Assembly (NCBI GenBank): GCA_020072765.1
Contig: JAIQGD010000023.1
Location: 1 to 62,360 of the forward strand
DNA length: 62,360 nucleotides
DNA from: Terriglobia bacterium
Lineage (GTDB): Bacteria; Acidobacteriota; Terriglobia; Acidiferrales; UBA7541
Direction: 5' to 3'
Under the pieces are notes generated by a model that was given only the letters and a program-made list of their open reading frames with translations, did no database searches and was not told the DNA's origin. Below are positions 17,055 to 25,419 of the stretch, one piece after another. The stretch's first letter is position 1, and each line of letters begins with the position of its first letter. Made by a program: the position numbers and the translations under genes.

Positions 17055-18242
17055 TCATTCATAGCGCAGAGATTCGACGGGCTGCAGCCGCGCGGCGGTC
17101 TTCGCGGGCAGGTAGCCGAACAGCACGCCCGTGGCGGCCGAGACCACAAGCGCCAGCACCACCGACAGCCACGAAATCGGAATGGTCACCCCGCCCGGCA
17201 CGGGCAGGAATCGCACCAGCGTCTCGATGAAGAAGGGAATCGCGATGGCCAGGGTGATGCCGGCAATGGCCCCGGTCCCGCTGATCAGCACCGCTTCGAG
17301 CAGAAATTGGTAGAGGATCTCTTTTTGCCGCGCCCCGATCGCCTTGCGAATCCCGATTTCGCGCGTCCGCTCCGTCACGCTCACCAGCATGATGTTCATG
17401 ATTCCCACGCCGCTGATGAACAGCGCCAGCAGCGCCACCAGCAGCAGCACGATCGTCATCGCCAGCGAGATGCGCCGCGACGTCTCCAGAATCGAGGAGA
17501 GGTTCTCGACCACGTACTCCGCCTCGGGCCGGTGGCGCGCCTTCAAGATCTCGCTGACCTCCCGCGTCGCCAGCGCTACATTCTCGGGCCGGTTCGCCTG
17601 CGCGTACAGCGTCACGATGAAGGCGTCTCCCGTGTAGTACTTGATCAGCCCGTACGGCACCAGCACCGAATCCGTGCGAATCTCCGACTGGCCGAATGTT
17701 CCGATGCGCTCCCGGAACACCCCAATCACGGTCAGGCTCAGCTCGCCTACATGGAGGCTTTGTCCGATCCGGTTGCCCGGCTGCAGCCCGGTTTCCGCCA
17801 GGTGCTCCGAAATCACGCACACCTTGCTCACCGCCGAAAAGTCGCTGTCGTCGAAATACCGCCCGCGCTCGATGACCAGGTTGCGGATCTTTTGAAATCC
17901 CGGTGTCACGCCGATCAAGCCTACCGGCCACGCCTTCCCGTTGGCCACCACGGTCATGGGCAGATCGTTCGTGCCGGCCACCTCCACGACGTGGCGGGCG
18001 CTTTGCTGGATCGCCTCCACGTCGCTCAGCGAGATCTGGTCGGCCAGGCTGATCGTTTGCGAGGAACTGGATTGCGCCAGCGACGCATACACGATGTTGG
18101 ACCCCACCGCCTCGATCTGCGCGCTCACATACTTCTTGCCGGTCAGCGCCACCGTCACCACCAGCACGATGCAGGCGCTCCCGATCACGACGCCCAGCAT
18201 CGTCAGCGCGGCGCGCACTTTATTCGCCCGCAGCGCTTCCAC
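17055..18242 (-). CDS. MacB-like ABC transporter permease (FtsX/MacB_PCD)
   Basis: The 395-residue protein has one membrane helix at the N-terminus (LTMLGVVIGSACIVLVV), a periplasmic MacB core domain of about 220 residues, and three C-terminal helices. ERTREIGIRKAIGARQKEIL is the cytoplasmic coupling segment that contacts the ATPase. No ATP-binding subunit gene lies beside it. The GTG at 18242 has GGAG seven bases upstream. However, residues in frame further upstream also look like the usual N-terminal helix, without any ATG before the stop codon inside the adjacent inverted-repeat element. The N-terminus may have been altered by that insertion. Confidence 0.78.
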   Translation of the reverse strand: MEALRANKVRAALTMLGVVIGSACIVLVVTVALTGKKYVSAQIEAVGSNIVYASLAQSSSSQTISLADQISLSDVEAIQQSARHVVEVAGTNDLPMTVVANGKAWPVGLIGVTPGFQKIRNLVIERGRYFDDSDFSAVSKVCVISEHLAETGLQPGNRIGQSLHVGELSLTVIGVFRERIGTFGQSEIRTDSVLVPYGLIKYYTGDAFIVTLYAQANRPENVALATREVSEILKARHRPEAEYVVENLSSILETSRRISLAMTIVLLLVALLALFISGVGIMNIMLVSVTERTREIGIRKAIGARQKEILYQFLLEAVLISGTGAIAGITLAIAIPFFIETLVRFLPVPGGVTIPISWLSVVLALVVSAATGVLFGYLPAKTAARLQPVESLRYE

Positions 18243-18323
18243 CGCCAGGCTCCACGTCTCCGGCCAGCTGATGCGTGTATCCGCCAGAACTCCCCCTTCC
18301 GGTCTTCCCGCAGGACTCTTCGA

Positions 18324-18493
18324 TTAACAGGATGCTGAAAAACTCTGCGAGGTTTGTGGGTCGCGGCTTCAGCGCGCCGTTTGCGTCCCGGACAGCCGTC
18401 GGGACCGCGACATAAGCACTGCACAATCCATGGGGCTTTAGCCCCTGAAGCTCCCTGAAGCTCCCTGAAGCGTCTGTTTCAGCACCCTGTTAA
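18324..18493. repeat. 170-bp MITE-like element with 17-bp terminal inverted repeats
   Basis: The ends are TTAACAGGATGCTGAAA (18324-18340) and, inverted, TTAACAGGGTGCTGAAA (18477-18493), differing at one base. The interior has a GGGGCTTTAGCCCC palindrome and three tandem copies of a 10-base CTCCCTGAAG-type unit (18444-18473). No open frame codes for a transposase. A diverged relative occurs at 27655-27841. Such elements move with enzymes supplied from elsewhere. Confidence 0.75.
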
Positions 18494-18530
18494 GATGCAG
18501 CGTCTCACCCGGAGATGCTTGCGGGATGAT

Positions 18531-19847
18531 CTATCCCGCCGCCGCTTCTTCGGTCGCCAGCTCGGGGATCTCGATACGAATCTGCGTCCCCGTTCCTTCT
18601 TGGCTGTGAATGTTCATCGCAAACTGATTCCCGTAGAGAAGCCGCAACCGCTCGTGCACGTTGCTGATCCCGATGCCGCCTCCGTACACCTCCGCCAGGC
18701 GCTCGGGCGGCATCCCCATCCCGTTATCGTCAATTTCAATGAACAGCCGGCCGTCGCGCCGCTCGGTGCGAAGATGGATTTGCCCTCCCTCCAGGCGCGG
18801 CGCCAGCCCGTGCTTGATCGCATTCTCGACAATGGGCTGCAGCAACATGCTGGGCACAAACCAATCCAGCGATGCTTCGTCGATCTCTTTGAAGAACTGC
18901 AGCTTGTCCCGCCCGAAGCGGATCACTTCGATGTCCAGGTAGTCGTCGATGAACGCCAGCTCTTCCCGCAACGGAACGAACGTCTCATGCTTCCGCAGCA
19001 GCCGCCGCAGGATGTTCGATAGCTTCAGCACCACGCCCCGCGCCATGTCCGGATCGAAACGGATCAGCGACGACACGGTGTTCAGCGTGTTGAACAGGAA
19101 GTGGGGATTGATCTGGCTGGTCAGCGCGTCCATACGCGCTCTCAGAAGCAGCTGCTGGTTCTGCTCCAGGTTCATCTCGATGCGCGTGTTGTTCCAGATC
19201 TTGACGGCCATGGCCACGCACATCACCGAGGAGAGAACCACCAGCGCTGCGTAGCCCCAGTTGCTGGGCCGAATCAGGAAGACCCAGTTCGAAGGAAGCG
19301 CGTTGGCCATCTCGATCAACGCCACTTCGAACGCCACGCACGCAAACAGCGGCAGCATGGCCCAGTGCCCCTTGCGATCCCGCACCAGCCTCCACAGCCA
19401 CTGCGGGATGCCCAAAAAAAGAAACGGCCCGAAGTGCCAGATGTCTTCTTTCTCCGGCATCCCGTCGCGAATCACGCCCGCCAGCAAACCCACCAGGGCC
19501 GCCATCGGGGCCGACAACCATTCATGGAATCCAAACGGGAGCAGGCTGATGAGCGACCCACCGAGCAGGCCGACAATCCGGCCGCCGATCAAACCCATCA
19601 GAAACGAGCCTTCCAGCGTCAGATCGAAGAACCGGTAACCCCCGACCAGGCGCAGCATCACGCCGATGGCCAACGGCGGCACCAGGAACAGCAGCAACAT
19701 CACTTTCTGATCGGAGTCGCGCTCCTCGGTAAACACCAGCTTGCGAAAAGACCGGAACCGCACCAGCAGCGCCGCCAGCGCCGCGGCGAAGCCCACCTTC
19801 AGGACCAGCGTGAACAGCAGGTCCCGCCCTTCCAGAAGTGTGTCCAT
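18531..19847 (-). CDS. LytS-type sensor histidine kinase
   Basis: A 438-residue membrane sensor kinase. Residues 10-215 hold about six hydrophobic segments of the 5TM LytS/YehU type with the Gly-rich LMGLIGGRIVGLLGG stretch. A short coiled segment leads to the His_kinase domain, whose phospho-acceptor is His249 in INPHFLFNTLN. The ATP-binding part shows PIVENAIKHGL (N box) and GGGIGISNVHERL (G box). It would pass phosphate to a LytTR response regulator, but none lies in this neighbourhood. The start codon is an ATG at 19847, 86 bases from the end of the upstream kinase gene. Confidence 0.88.
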   Translation of the reverse strand: MDTLLEGRDLLFTLVLKVGFAAALAALLVRFRSFRKLVFTEERDSDQKVMLLLFLVPPLAIGVMLRLVGGYRFFDLTLEGSFLMGLIGGRIVGLLGGSLISLLPFGFHEWLSAPMAALVGLLAGVIRDGMPEKEDIWHFGPFLFLGIPQWLWRLVRDRKGHWAMLPLFACVAFEVALIEMANALPSNWVFLIRPSNWGYAALVVLSSVMCVAMAVKIWNNTRIEMNLEQNQQLLLRARMDALTSQINPHFLFNTLNTVSSLIRFDPDMARGVVLKLSNILRRLLRKHETFVPLREELAFIDDYLDIEVIRFGRDKLQFFKEIDEASLDWFVPSMLLQPIVENAIKHGLAPRLEGGQIHLRTERRDGRLFIEIDDNGMGMPPERLAEVYGGGIGISNVHERLRLLYGNQFAMNIHSQEGTGTQIRIEIPELATEEAAAG

Positions 19848-19949
19848 TGCACCCGTAGTCCGCTGCGATGTGAAGTCTGAAGCTAACTTAGCGAATGCCG
19901 CCGGGGATGTAAAGAGAGGCCGCGCAATGTCGGAACGCCGGAACGATTT

Positions 19950-22900
19950 TCATTCGACTCGGCCCAGATATTTGTCCAACCAACCAAGGACCTCTTTCAC
20001 CAGTTGGGGCCGTTGCTCGGTTACGTCGTGCGGGGCCTCCAGCACCACGTGCCGTTTGTCGGCCTCCGGCGTGCCGAGCATTCGAAACAGCGGCTTTTGC
20101 GCCCTCTCGAGCGAAAACGTGAAGTCGTACCGGCCGTTCACCATCAGCACCGGTTTCTTCATGCGCGGCGCAAAATCAGCCTGATCGGCTCCCGTCGGTT
20201 GCGGGTTCAGGAAAAAGCCGCCATCCAGGAACACCGCCGTTCGTAGCTTGTCTTGCAGAAGGGCCGTGTAGATCACGCCTTCGGCGGTACCCATGCTCAC
20301 GCCCAGGTAGGCGAGCTTGTCCTTGGCAAGATCCGGGCGGGTGGCCAGGTAATCGACCGAACGCCCCAGGTCCTTAAAGCGCTCCGTCATTAACTCCACT
20401 GCCTTGGAGGTGCCGGGAAGCGTGACATGGTCTTGCCGCTCGTACGTGCCCTTGTAGATGGGGTAAAGAACCGCGCGGCCGCTCTGGACAACATAGTCGA
20501 AAAACTTGATGTCTCCCAGTGTTTGGCTGTTGGGAATATCCAGAACCCGCGCACTCGGGAAGAACACCACCGTTTGATACGGCGGGCGGACCTTTTTCGG
20601 CAGGAAAAGATATGCGGCCATGCGCTCGTTGTTGTAAGCCGTGTCGAAGGTAATCTTTTCTTCCCGCCAGTCCGCCGACTCCTGCACTACGCCTTCCACC
20701 TTCGCGTGCAACGGCGTTTGGTCGTAGGAATACAGGGCCTGGTAGGCATGAAACACGTCATCCGATGCGGGTTTGGCCCTGGAAAAGTCGCGACCGGAAA
20801 TCTTCATGGGGCTCCTGGCTTCCGGCGGCAGCGGAGCTATGTTTCGTACGCACCGAAAGCCGTTCTCAGGCGAGCGGTCGAAAGGCGGGAGAGCCTCGGG
20901 TTCTTCGTACAAATACGTCTGTGATTTCCACGCGCCCCCCAGAAGGAACCGCAGGTTGTCGCCGACAGGGTTCTCGATCCATTCTTTGACGTTGCCCGCC
21001 ATGTCATAGGTCCCATACGGTCCCAAACCCTGGAACATGCCCACCGGCGCCAGTTTGGAAAGCGAGATATTGCTCGCCGGAATGATGTATCGGGCGGCTT
21101 CCTCCGGCGCGGCTTCATACCACTGGGCCACGGTGGGCAGGCTCTTGCCCACGAACGCCGCATAGGCGGACGCCTCGTACCAGCTGACTCCTGACACCGG
21201 ATAGTCCGCTTGCCCCTCCGGATAGTGGCCGCCTTCCCAGGTCGATGGTCCCGCGCGTCCCGTGCTGTCCCGCAAGAGCGCCATGGCCTCGTCCCACTTC
21301 ACTTCACGGCCGTTCTGCACGAACTTCTCTTTCCAATACTCCCGCTGGTCGTAGCCGCCCTGGTCCACGAACTCCTGGTATTGCCGGTTCGTCACCTCGA
21401 ATCGGTCCATGTAGTAAGGCGGCAGGTTGTGAATGCCGACCCATCCAACAAGATCAATCAGCGCCACCCACGGGCCCCCGCCGACCGAAACCATTCCCTG
21501 CGGAGCTCCCTGCGCCGCGTCCAGCGCGAAATTCATCTCCTTCCCCGTGATAGGAGCGGTGATGTACTCTCCCACGCCCGTTTTGGAGACCTTCCAGCGA
21601 AAGTAGCCGTTCGGAATCCGGATGTTGTTCAGTGGCGTGGTGCCCAAGCGCAACCAGGTACTATCCGGTGACACGTAGTCCTGTATTTCAACAGTAGCGC
21701 CCGCAGGGGAAGACGTGACCGACACGACGCGTGTGTTTTCTTCGGCCATCTGCGCGACTTGTGCATCGCCCGGCAGATATCGCTTCGCTTTCTCCAGCAA
21801 CAAGGACGCCGCCAGGGATTTGCCTTCACCCTGAAGCTTGACGATCCCGGGAATCGCCTCCTCTCGCGCCCAATGGCGTTTCTCGGATCGCTGGTAGAAC
21901 CAGATCCCGGACGCCCCGAAAAGTATCAGCAACAGTGCCACCGGAGCGGCATACACGGGCGATAGCCTCAGCTCTCGGCTCGCCGGCGGCAGCGCAGGAC
22001 TGCTGAGCCGCACCAGCACGGCGGAAAGATCCCGAGACATCTCCGATGCCGATTGGTAGCGCTTTGACACATCCTTTTCCAGCGCATGCGACACGATGCG
22101 CTCCGCTTCTTCCGGCGTGTCCGGACACACTTCCCGCAGCGGTTTCGCATTCTCGTCGGTCACCGCGCGGAGCAGCGCCAGCGCGCTACCTCCTTCAAAC
22201 GGCGCCTTGCCGGCCAGCAATTCATACAGCACCACGCCCAAACTCCACAAATCCGTGCGCGAGTCGACGATCTTGCCCTCGGCCTGTTCGGGCGACATAT
22301 ACAACACCGTGCCCACGGGGCCTCGCGTGTCCGCGAATGACACCGTCACGTCGCTCGCCTCGGCTGGCGCCAGCAGTTTCGCCAATCCGAAGTCCAGCAC
22401 CTTGGCGTGCCCCTTCGGCGTGACCATGATGTTTCCCGGCTTCAGGTCGCGGTGCACGACGCCTTGTTCGTGGGCTTCCTCCAGGGCCGCGGCGATCTGC
22501 ACGCCCAACGACATCACTTCCTTGGCCGGCAGCGGTCCCGATTTCAGCTTTTCCCCCAGCGACTGGCCCGGGACGCACTCCATCACCAGATAGTCCACGC
22601 CCTCGTGCTCGCCCACGTCATACACCGCGGCAATATTCGGATGGCTGAGCCGGGCCAGCGCCAGGGCTTCGGTGCGGAAGCGCCTCCGCGCCGGTTCGTC
22701 GGTCAGCAGCCCTGGCGGGAGCACCTTGATGGCGACATCGCGCTCCAGCCGTTCATCCCGCGCGCGATACACCACCCCCATCCCGCCCGCGCCCAGCCGC
22801 GCCACAATTTCGTACGGCCCCAGCTTGGCGCCGCTCTTCAGCGCCCCTTGCTTTGCCGCCGGCTGTTCCATAATGCTGCTGTCCCCTTGCTCGTGCGCGG

Positions 22901-23036
22901 CGATCAGCGACTCCACCTCGCGGCGCAGCCCCGGTTCCGTGCACGCCTGATCGAGATAGACGCTCCGCTCCTCCGGCGCTCGTTCCAGCGCCGCGGCCAG
23001 CAACTTCTTCACCACTTGCCACCGTTCCGGAGTCAC
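19950..23036 (-). CDS. Serine/threonine protein kinase fused to SUMF1-like and alpha/beta-hydrolase domains
   Basis: A 1028-residue three-part protein. Residues 73-340 are a Hanks kinase with GAGGMG, Lys104, HRDLKPGN (Asp197) and DFG (215-217). One membrane helix lies at 361-381, so the rest is probably outside. Residues ~437-510 look like a PEGA-type segment, and ~514-732 are a SUMF1/FGE-like domain (YDMAGNVKEW, NGFRCVRN). Residues ~795-1028 are a dienelactone-hydrolase-like domain with a full triad: Ser914 in GVSMG, Asp971 and His1003. GTG 23036 is taken as start because it overlaps the stop of the decayed sigma factor (GTGA), as in intact pairs. A longer frame to 23114 would only read the sigma tail in the wrong frame. 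Confidence 0.85.
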   Translation of the reverse strand: MTPERWQVVKKLLAAALERAPEERSVYLDQACTEPGLRREVESLIAAHEQGDSSIMEQPAAKQGALKSGAKLGPYEIVARLGAGGMGVVYRARDERLERDVAIKVLPPGLLTDEPARRRFRTEALALARLSHPNIAAVYDVGEHEGVDYLVMECVPGQSLGEKLKSGPLPAKEVMSLGVQIAAALEEAHEQGVVHRDLKPGNIMVTPKGHAKVLDFGLAKLLAPAEASDVTVSFADTRGPVGTVLYMSPEQAEGKIVDSRTDLWSLGVVLYELLAGKAPFEGGSALALLRAVTDENAKPLREVCPDTPEEAERIVSHALEKDVSKRYQSASEMSRDLSAVLVRLSSPALPPASRELRLSPVYAAPVALLLILFGASGIWFYQRSEKRHWAREEAIPGIVKLQGEGKSLAASLLLEKAKRYLPGDAQVAQMAEENTRVVSVTSSPAGATVEIQDYVSPDSTWLRLGTTPLNNIRIPNGYFRWKVSKTGVGEYITAPITGKEMNFALDAAQGAPQGMVSVGGGPWVALIDLVGWVGIHNLPPYYMDRFEVTNRQYQEFVDQGGYDQREYWKEKFVQNGREVKWDEAMALLRDSTGRAGPSTWEGGHYPEGQADYPVSGVSWYEASAYAAFVGKSLPTVAQWYEAAPEEAARYIIPASNISLSKLAPVGMFQGLGPYGTYDMAGNVKEWIENPVGDNLRFLLGGAWKSQTYLYEEPEALPPFDRSPENGFRCVRNIAPLPPEARSPMKISGRDFSRAKPASDDVFHAYQALYSYDQTPLHAKVEGVVQESADWREEKITFDTAYNNERMAAYLFLPKKVRPPYQTVVFFPSARVLDIPNSQTLGDIKFFDYVVQSGRAVLYPIYKGTYERQDHVTLPGTSKAVELMTERFKDLGRSVDYLATRPDLAKDKLAYLGVSMGTAEGVIYTALLQDKLRTAVFLDGGFFLNPQPTGADQADFAPRMKKPVLMVNGRYDFTFSLERAQKPLFRMLGTPEADKRHVVLEAPHDVTEQRPQLVKEVLGWLDKYLGRVE

Positions 23037-23337
23037 TTGCGTTCCGCCCTCTTCAAATCGCGCTGCAGCCACGCCCGGGCCCTCGCCCATTCGCGTTTCA
23101 CCGTGGCCGGCCAAATCCCCACCACGACGGCTCCTTGCGGAGCAGGCGCAGATACGCCTCGTTCACGAGCGCCGCGCTCTGCAGGGTGTGATCGGGACGC
23201 CCACGGCCCAGGTGCTGGCGGGCGATGCGGCGCAACTCATTGTAAATCAGCGGTAGCAGCGCGTCCCGCGCAGCCTGATCGCCCTGGCCGCACTCGGCCA
23301 GCAGCCTCGTGATCTGTGAGGATGAATCTGGGCACAA
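23033..23337 (-). pseudogene. ECF sigma factor with internal deletion and frameshift
   Basis: The N-terminal part reads as an ECF sigma factor of the kinase-linked type: Ser-Ser-Ser-Gln-Ile-Thr-Arg-Leu-Leu, then LPLIYNELRRIARQHL and DHTLQSAALVNEAYLRLL. After Lys-Glu-Pro-Ser-Trp-Trp it leaves frame and stops at 23098. In another frame, immediately after, the sequence reads the C-terminal end of the same family (PATVKREWARARAWLQRDL), ending in TGA at 23033. About 80 residues covering most of regions 2 and 4 are gone. A TTG at 23337 fits the family start; an ATG at 23409 is the alternative. The tail overlaps the kinase start. Confidence 0.8.
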
Positions 23338-23493
23338 CTTGCCTTGTCCTCCATCGTGCGACCCGCCAAAAATTACTGACAAGGTACAGTCCAAGGCCAG
23401 CAAAGTCAATTAGGGGCAGGGGGGATCTCCTCTCTGGAGACGAACTCGAATCAGCGGAAAAAGTGCCCGTCGTGAAACAGCCCCAACGGCCAT

Positions 23494-24465
23494 TTACTGT
23501 TGCTGGGCGGGTTGCTGCGGACGCTCCAAAATCGAGGGTGCCACGAGCGGTGGTGCGGCGCTTTCGTTGAGCTGCTCACGCCCTTCGTCGTCCAGAGCAG
23601 GGCGCACGCGCACATCAACCGCCAGGCGCTGTCCGGCATGGCCTCGGTACACGCCGCGGACCGGCGCCACGTCGCCGTAGTCCCGCCCGTGCGCCACGCG
23701 GATGTGCCGCAAGGCCACCGGCCGGCCCAGCGTGGGATCGAATCCCATCCAGCCTTGCTGGGGAATCATGGCTTCCGCCCACGCGTGCGATGCCTGTCCG
23801 CCGATGACTTCCTCTTGCTTCGCATCCACCGAAGCCGTGCTCCCCGGAACCAGGTACCCGGAAACGTAGCGCGCAGGGATTCCCCGCATGCGCAACATTC
23901 CGAGAAGCAGGTGCGCGAAATCCTGACAGACCCCCGCGCCAATGGACAGCGAATCCCGGATCGAAGAGTGTACGTGCGTGGCTCCCTGGACGTAGCGAAA
24001 CCGCTCGTGAATCAGGTTCGAGGCCGCCTGTGCGAACCCTTGGACCGTCCCGTCGCTTGCGCGTGTGGCCACTTCGAGTAGTTCGGCAAGGCCGGTGAGG
24101 TGGGGTACATACGCCGTCGGCGCAACGAAATCGAAGTAGGTGTCGTCCAGCTCCTCCCGGAGCGAATCGAACTCCGCGAGCAGCAGAGGATCAGCAACCC
24201 CACCTGAAGGCTCGTGAGCCAGCACCACCGACTCCGCTTCCACCTTGAGGTGGCGGTGCTCGGAGAGCACGTTGAACTGATGCACCCAGTTCCCGAACGA
24301 ATCGCGATACGCCGTGCCGTGCGAACCCGGAGTGGTGTGGAGACGGAACGACAGGCAGCTCTGCTGCTCATCGTGTATGGGTCGCAGGCGAACTTCGTTG
24401 TAGCTCTCCGAGACGGGCCCGTCATATAGAAATTCGGTTGTGTGCACCAGGCGATATCGGTTCAT
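23494..24465 (-). CDS. Transglutaminase-like cysteine peptidase family protein
   Basis: The 323-residue protein has the bacterial transglutaminase N-terminal beta region (Tyr-Arg-Leu-Val-His-Thr-Thr) and a transglutaminase-like core with a complete triad: Cys180 in GAGVCQDFAH, His227 in ASHAWAE and Asp243 in GFDPT. It has no signal peptide, so it should act in the cytoplasm. It is the last gene of a three-gene operon with a circularly permuted ATP-grasp protein and an alpha-E protein, overlapping the latter by 4 bases. Comparative genomics has linked such clusters to a peptide or amide synthesis and modification system, but the substrate is unknown. Confidence 0.88.
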   Translation of the reverse strand: MNRYRLVHTTEFLYDGPVSESYNEVRLRPIHDEQQSCLSFRLHTTPGSHGTAYRDSFGNWVHQFNVLSEHRHLKVEAESVVLAHEPSGGVADPLLLAEFDSLREELDDTYFDFVAPTAYVPHLTGLAELLEVATRASDGTVQGFAQAASNLIHERFRYVQGATHVHSSIRDSLSIGAGVCQDFAHLLLGMLRMRGIPARYVSGYLVPGSTASVDAKQEEVIGGQASHAWAEAMIPQQGWMGFDPTLGRPVALRHIRVAHGRDYGDVAPVRGVYRGHAGQRLAVDVRVRPALDDEGREQLNESAAPPLVAPSILERPQQPAQQQ

Positions 24466-25418
24466 GCCACCACCGCATAGTAAAAGTAGCTTCGCGCGAT
24501 ATCTTCTCCGATGGACCCGCAGATGCGCAGCAGATCGTCCAGGTACCCATGCAATCCCTGCCGGAAGATTTCGTCCACCGTATCGTAACTGAGTCGTTCG
24601 ACCACGCGGCCCGCGAGCCGTTCGGCTTCGTTGGCGTACGTCCCCGGCCCGCTGCCGCTGACCGCGCGGAGGCCGGCCCGCACCGTCTCGATATTGAAGC
24701 GAATCGAGTGCGGGTGCTGGGGCTTGAGCATGAGCATCGCGGCGACCTTCTCCGGCTCGATGGGCGCGTGGTACTCGCGCTGATAGGCCTCATACGCCCC
24801 GACCGACCTCAGTACCGCCATCCATTGATGGTTGTCCAGCACGTCGGCTGCCGACGGTCCGTCGAGAAGGTTGTGGTACTGCACATCGACCAGACGCGCC
24901 GTCATCTCCGCGCGTTCCAGTGACCATCCGATCCGCAAAAACTCCCAGCCCTCGTCATGCGGCAGCGTGGCGTCCGTCACGCCGTGAAAACGGTGCGCGC
25001 CGAATTTGATCCGGTCGCAGAATCGGTGCGGACCGGCGGCAATTTCGTCCTGCGGACTGAATTGGCTCACCATGTGATACAGCCCGTTAATGTCTTCCCA
25101 CATTTCTCGGGAAATGCAGTCGCGGATCGTGCGGGCGTTTTCACGGGCCTTCGCGATGCACTGGACGATCGAGCTGGGATTGTCCGGCCGGAACGCGAGG
25201 AACTCAAAAACGTTCTCGGCATTCACCTCCGGGTACAGCTTCCGGAACCGGTCCGCTTCCCCGGCCATCACAATCAGCGGCTCCCACCGCAATCGATACG
25301 ACGGCTGCGATTGCTCCAGCAGCATGTGGTAATTGACGTCCAGGACGCGCGCCGTGCCCTCCGCGCGCTCGATGTAGCGCGCCAGCCAGAACAGCGAGTC
25401 CGCGATGCGCGACAGCAT
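24462..25418 (-). CDS. Alpha-E domain-containing protein
   Basis: A 318-residue all-helical protein of the alpha-E family. It begins MLSRIADSLFWLARYIERAE, the diagnostic start, and has repeated Glu/Arg-rich helices such as SRMW/SREMWEDINGLY and the WSLERAEMTARLVDVQYH segment. The family has no known enzymatic role and is found almost only with CP-ATP-grasp and transglutaminase genes. It starts one base after the stop of the ATP-grasp gene and overlaps the transglutaminase gene by 4 bases. The three products probably work as one complex or pathway. Confidence 0.88.
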   Translation of the reverse strand: MLSRIADSLFWLARYIERAEGTARVLDVNYHMLLEQSQPSYRLRWEPLIVMAGEADRFRKLYPEVNAENVFEFLAFRPDNPSSIVQCIAKARENARTIRDCISREMWEDINGLYHMVSQFSPQDEIAAGPHRFCDRIKFGAHRFHGVTDATLPHDEGWEFLRIGWSLERAEMTARLVDVQYHNLLDGPSAADVLDNHQWMAVLRSVGAYEAYQREYHAPIEPEKVAAMLMLKPQHPHSIRFNIETVRAGLRAVSGSGPGTYANEAERLAGRVVERLSYDTVDEIFRQGLHGYLDDLLRICGSIGEDIARSYFYYAVVA

Positions 25419-25419
25419 C

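Noticed and set aside
18203-18426. Short minus-strand frames that run across the inverted-repeat element
   Set aside because: They lie mostly in repeat DNA and in the wrong frame of the permease gene.
23037-23114. 26-codon N-terminal extension of the kinase
   Set aside because: It translates the sigma factor tail in the wrong frame; the GTG at 23036 overlaps the sigma stop as in intact pairs.
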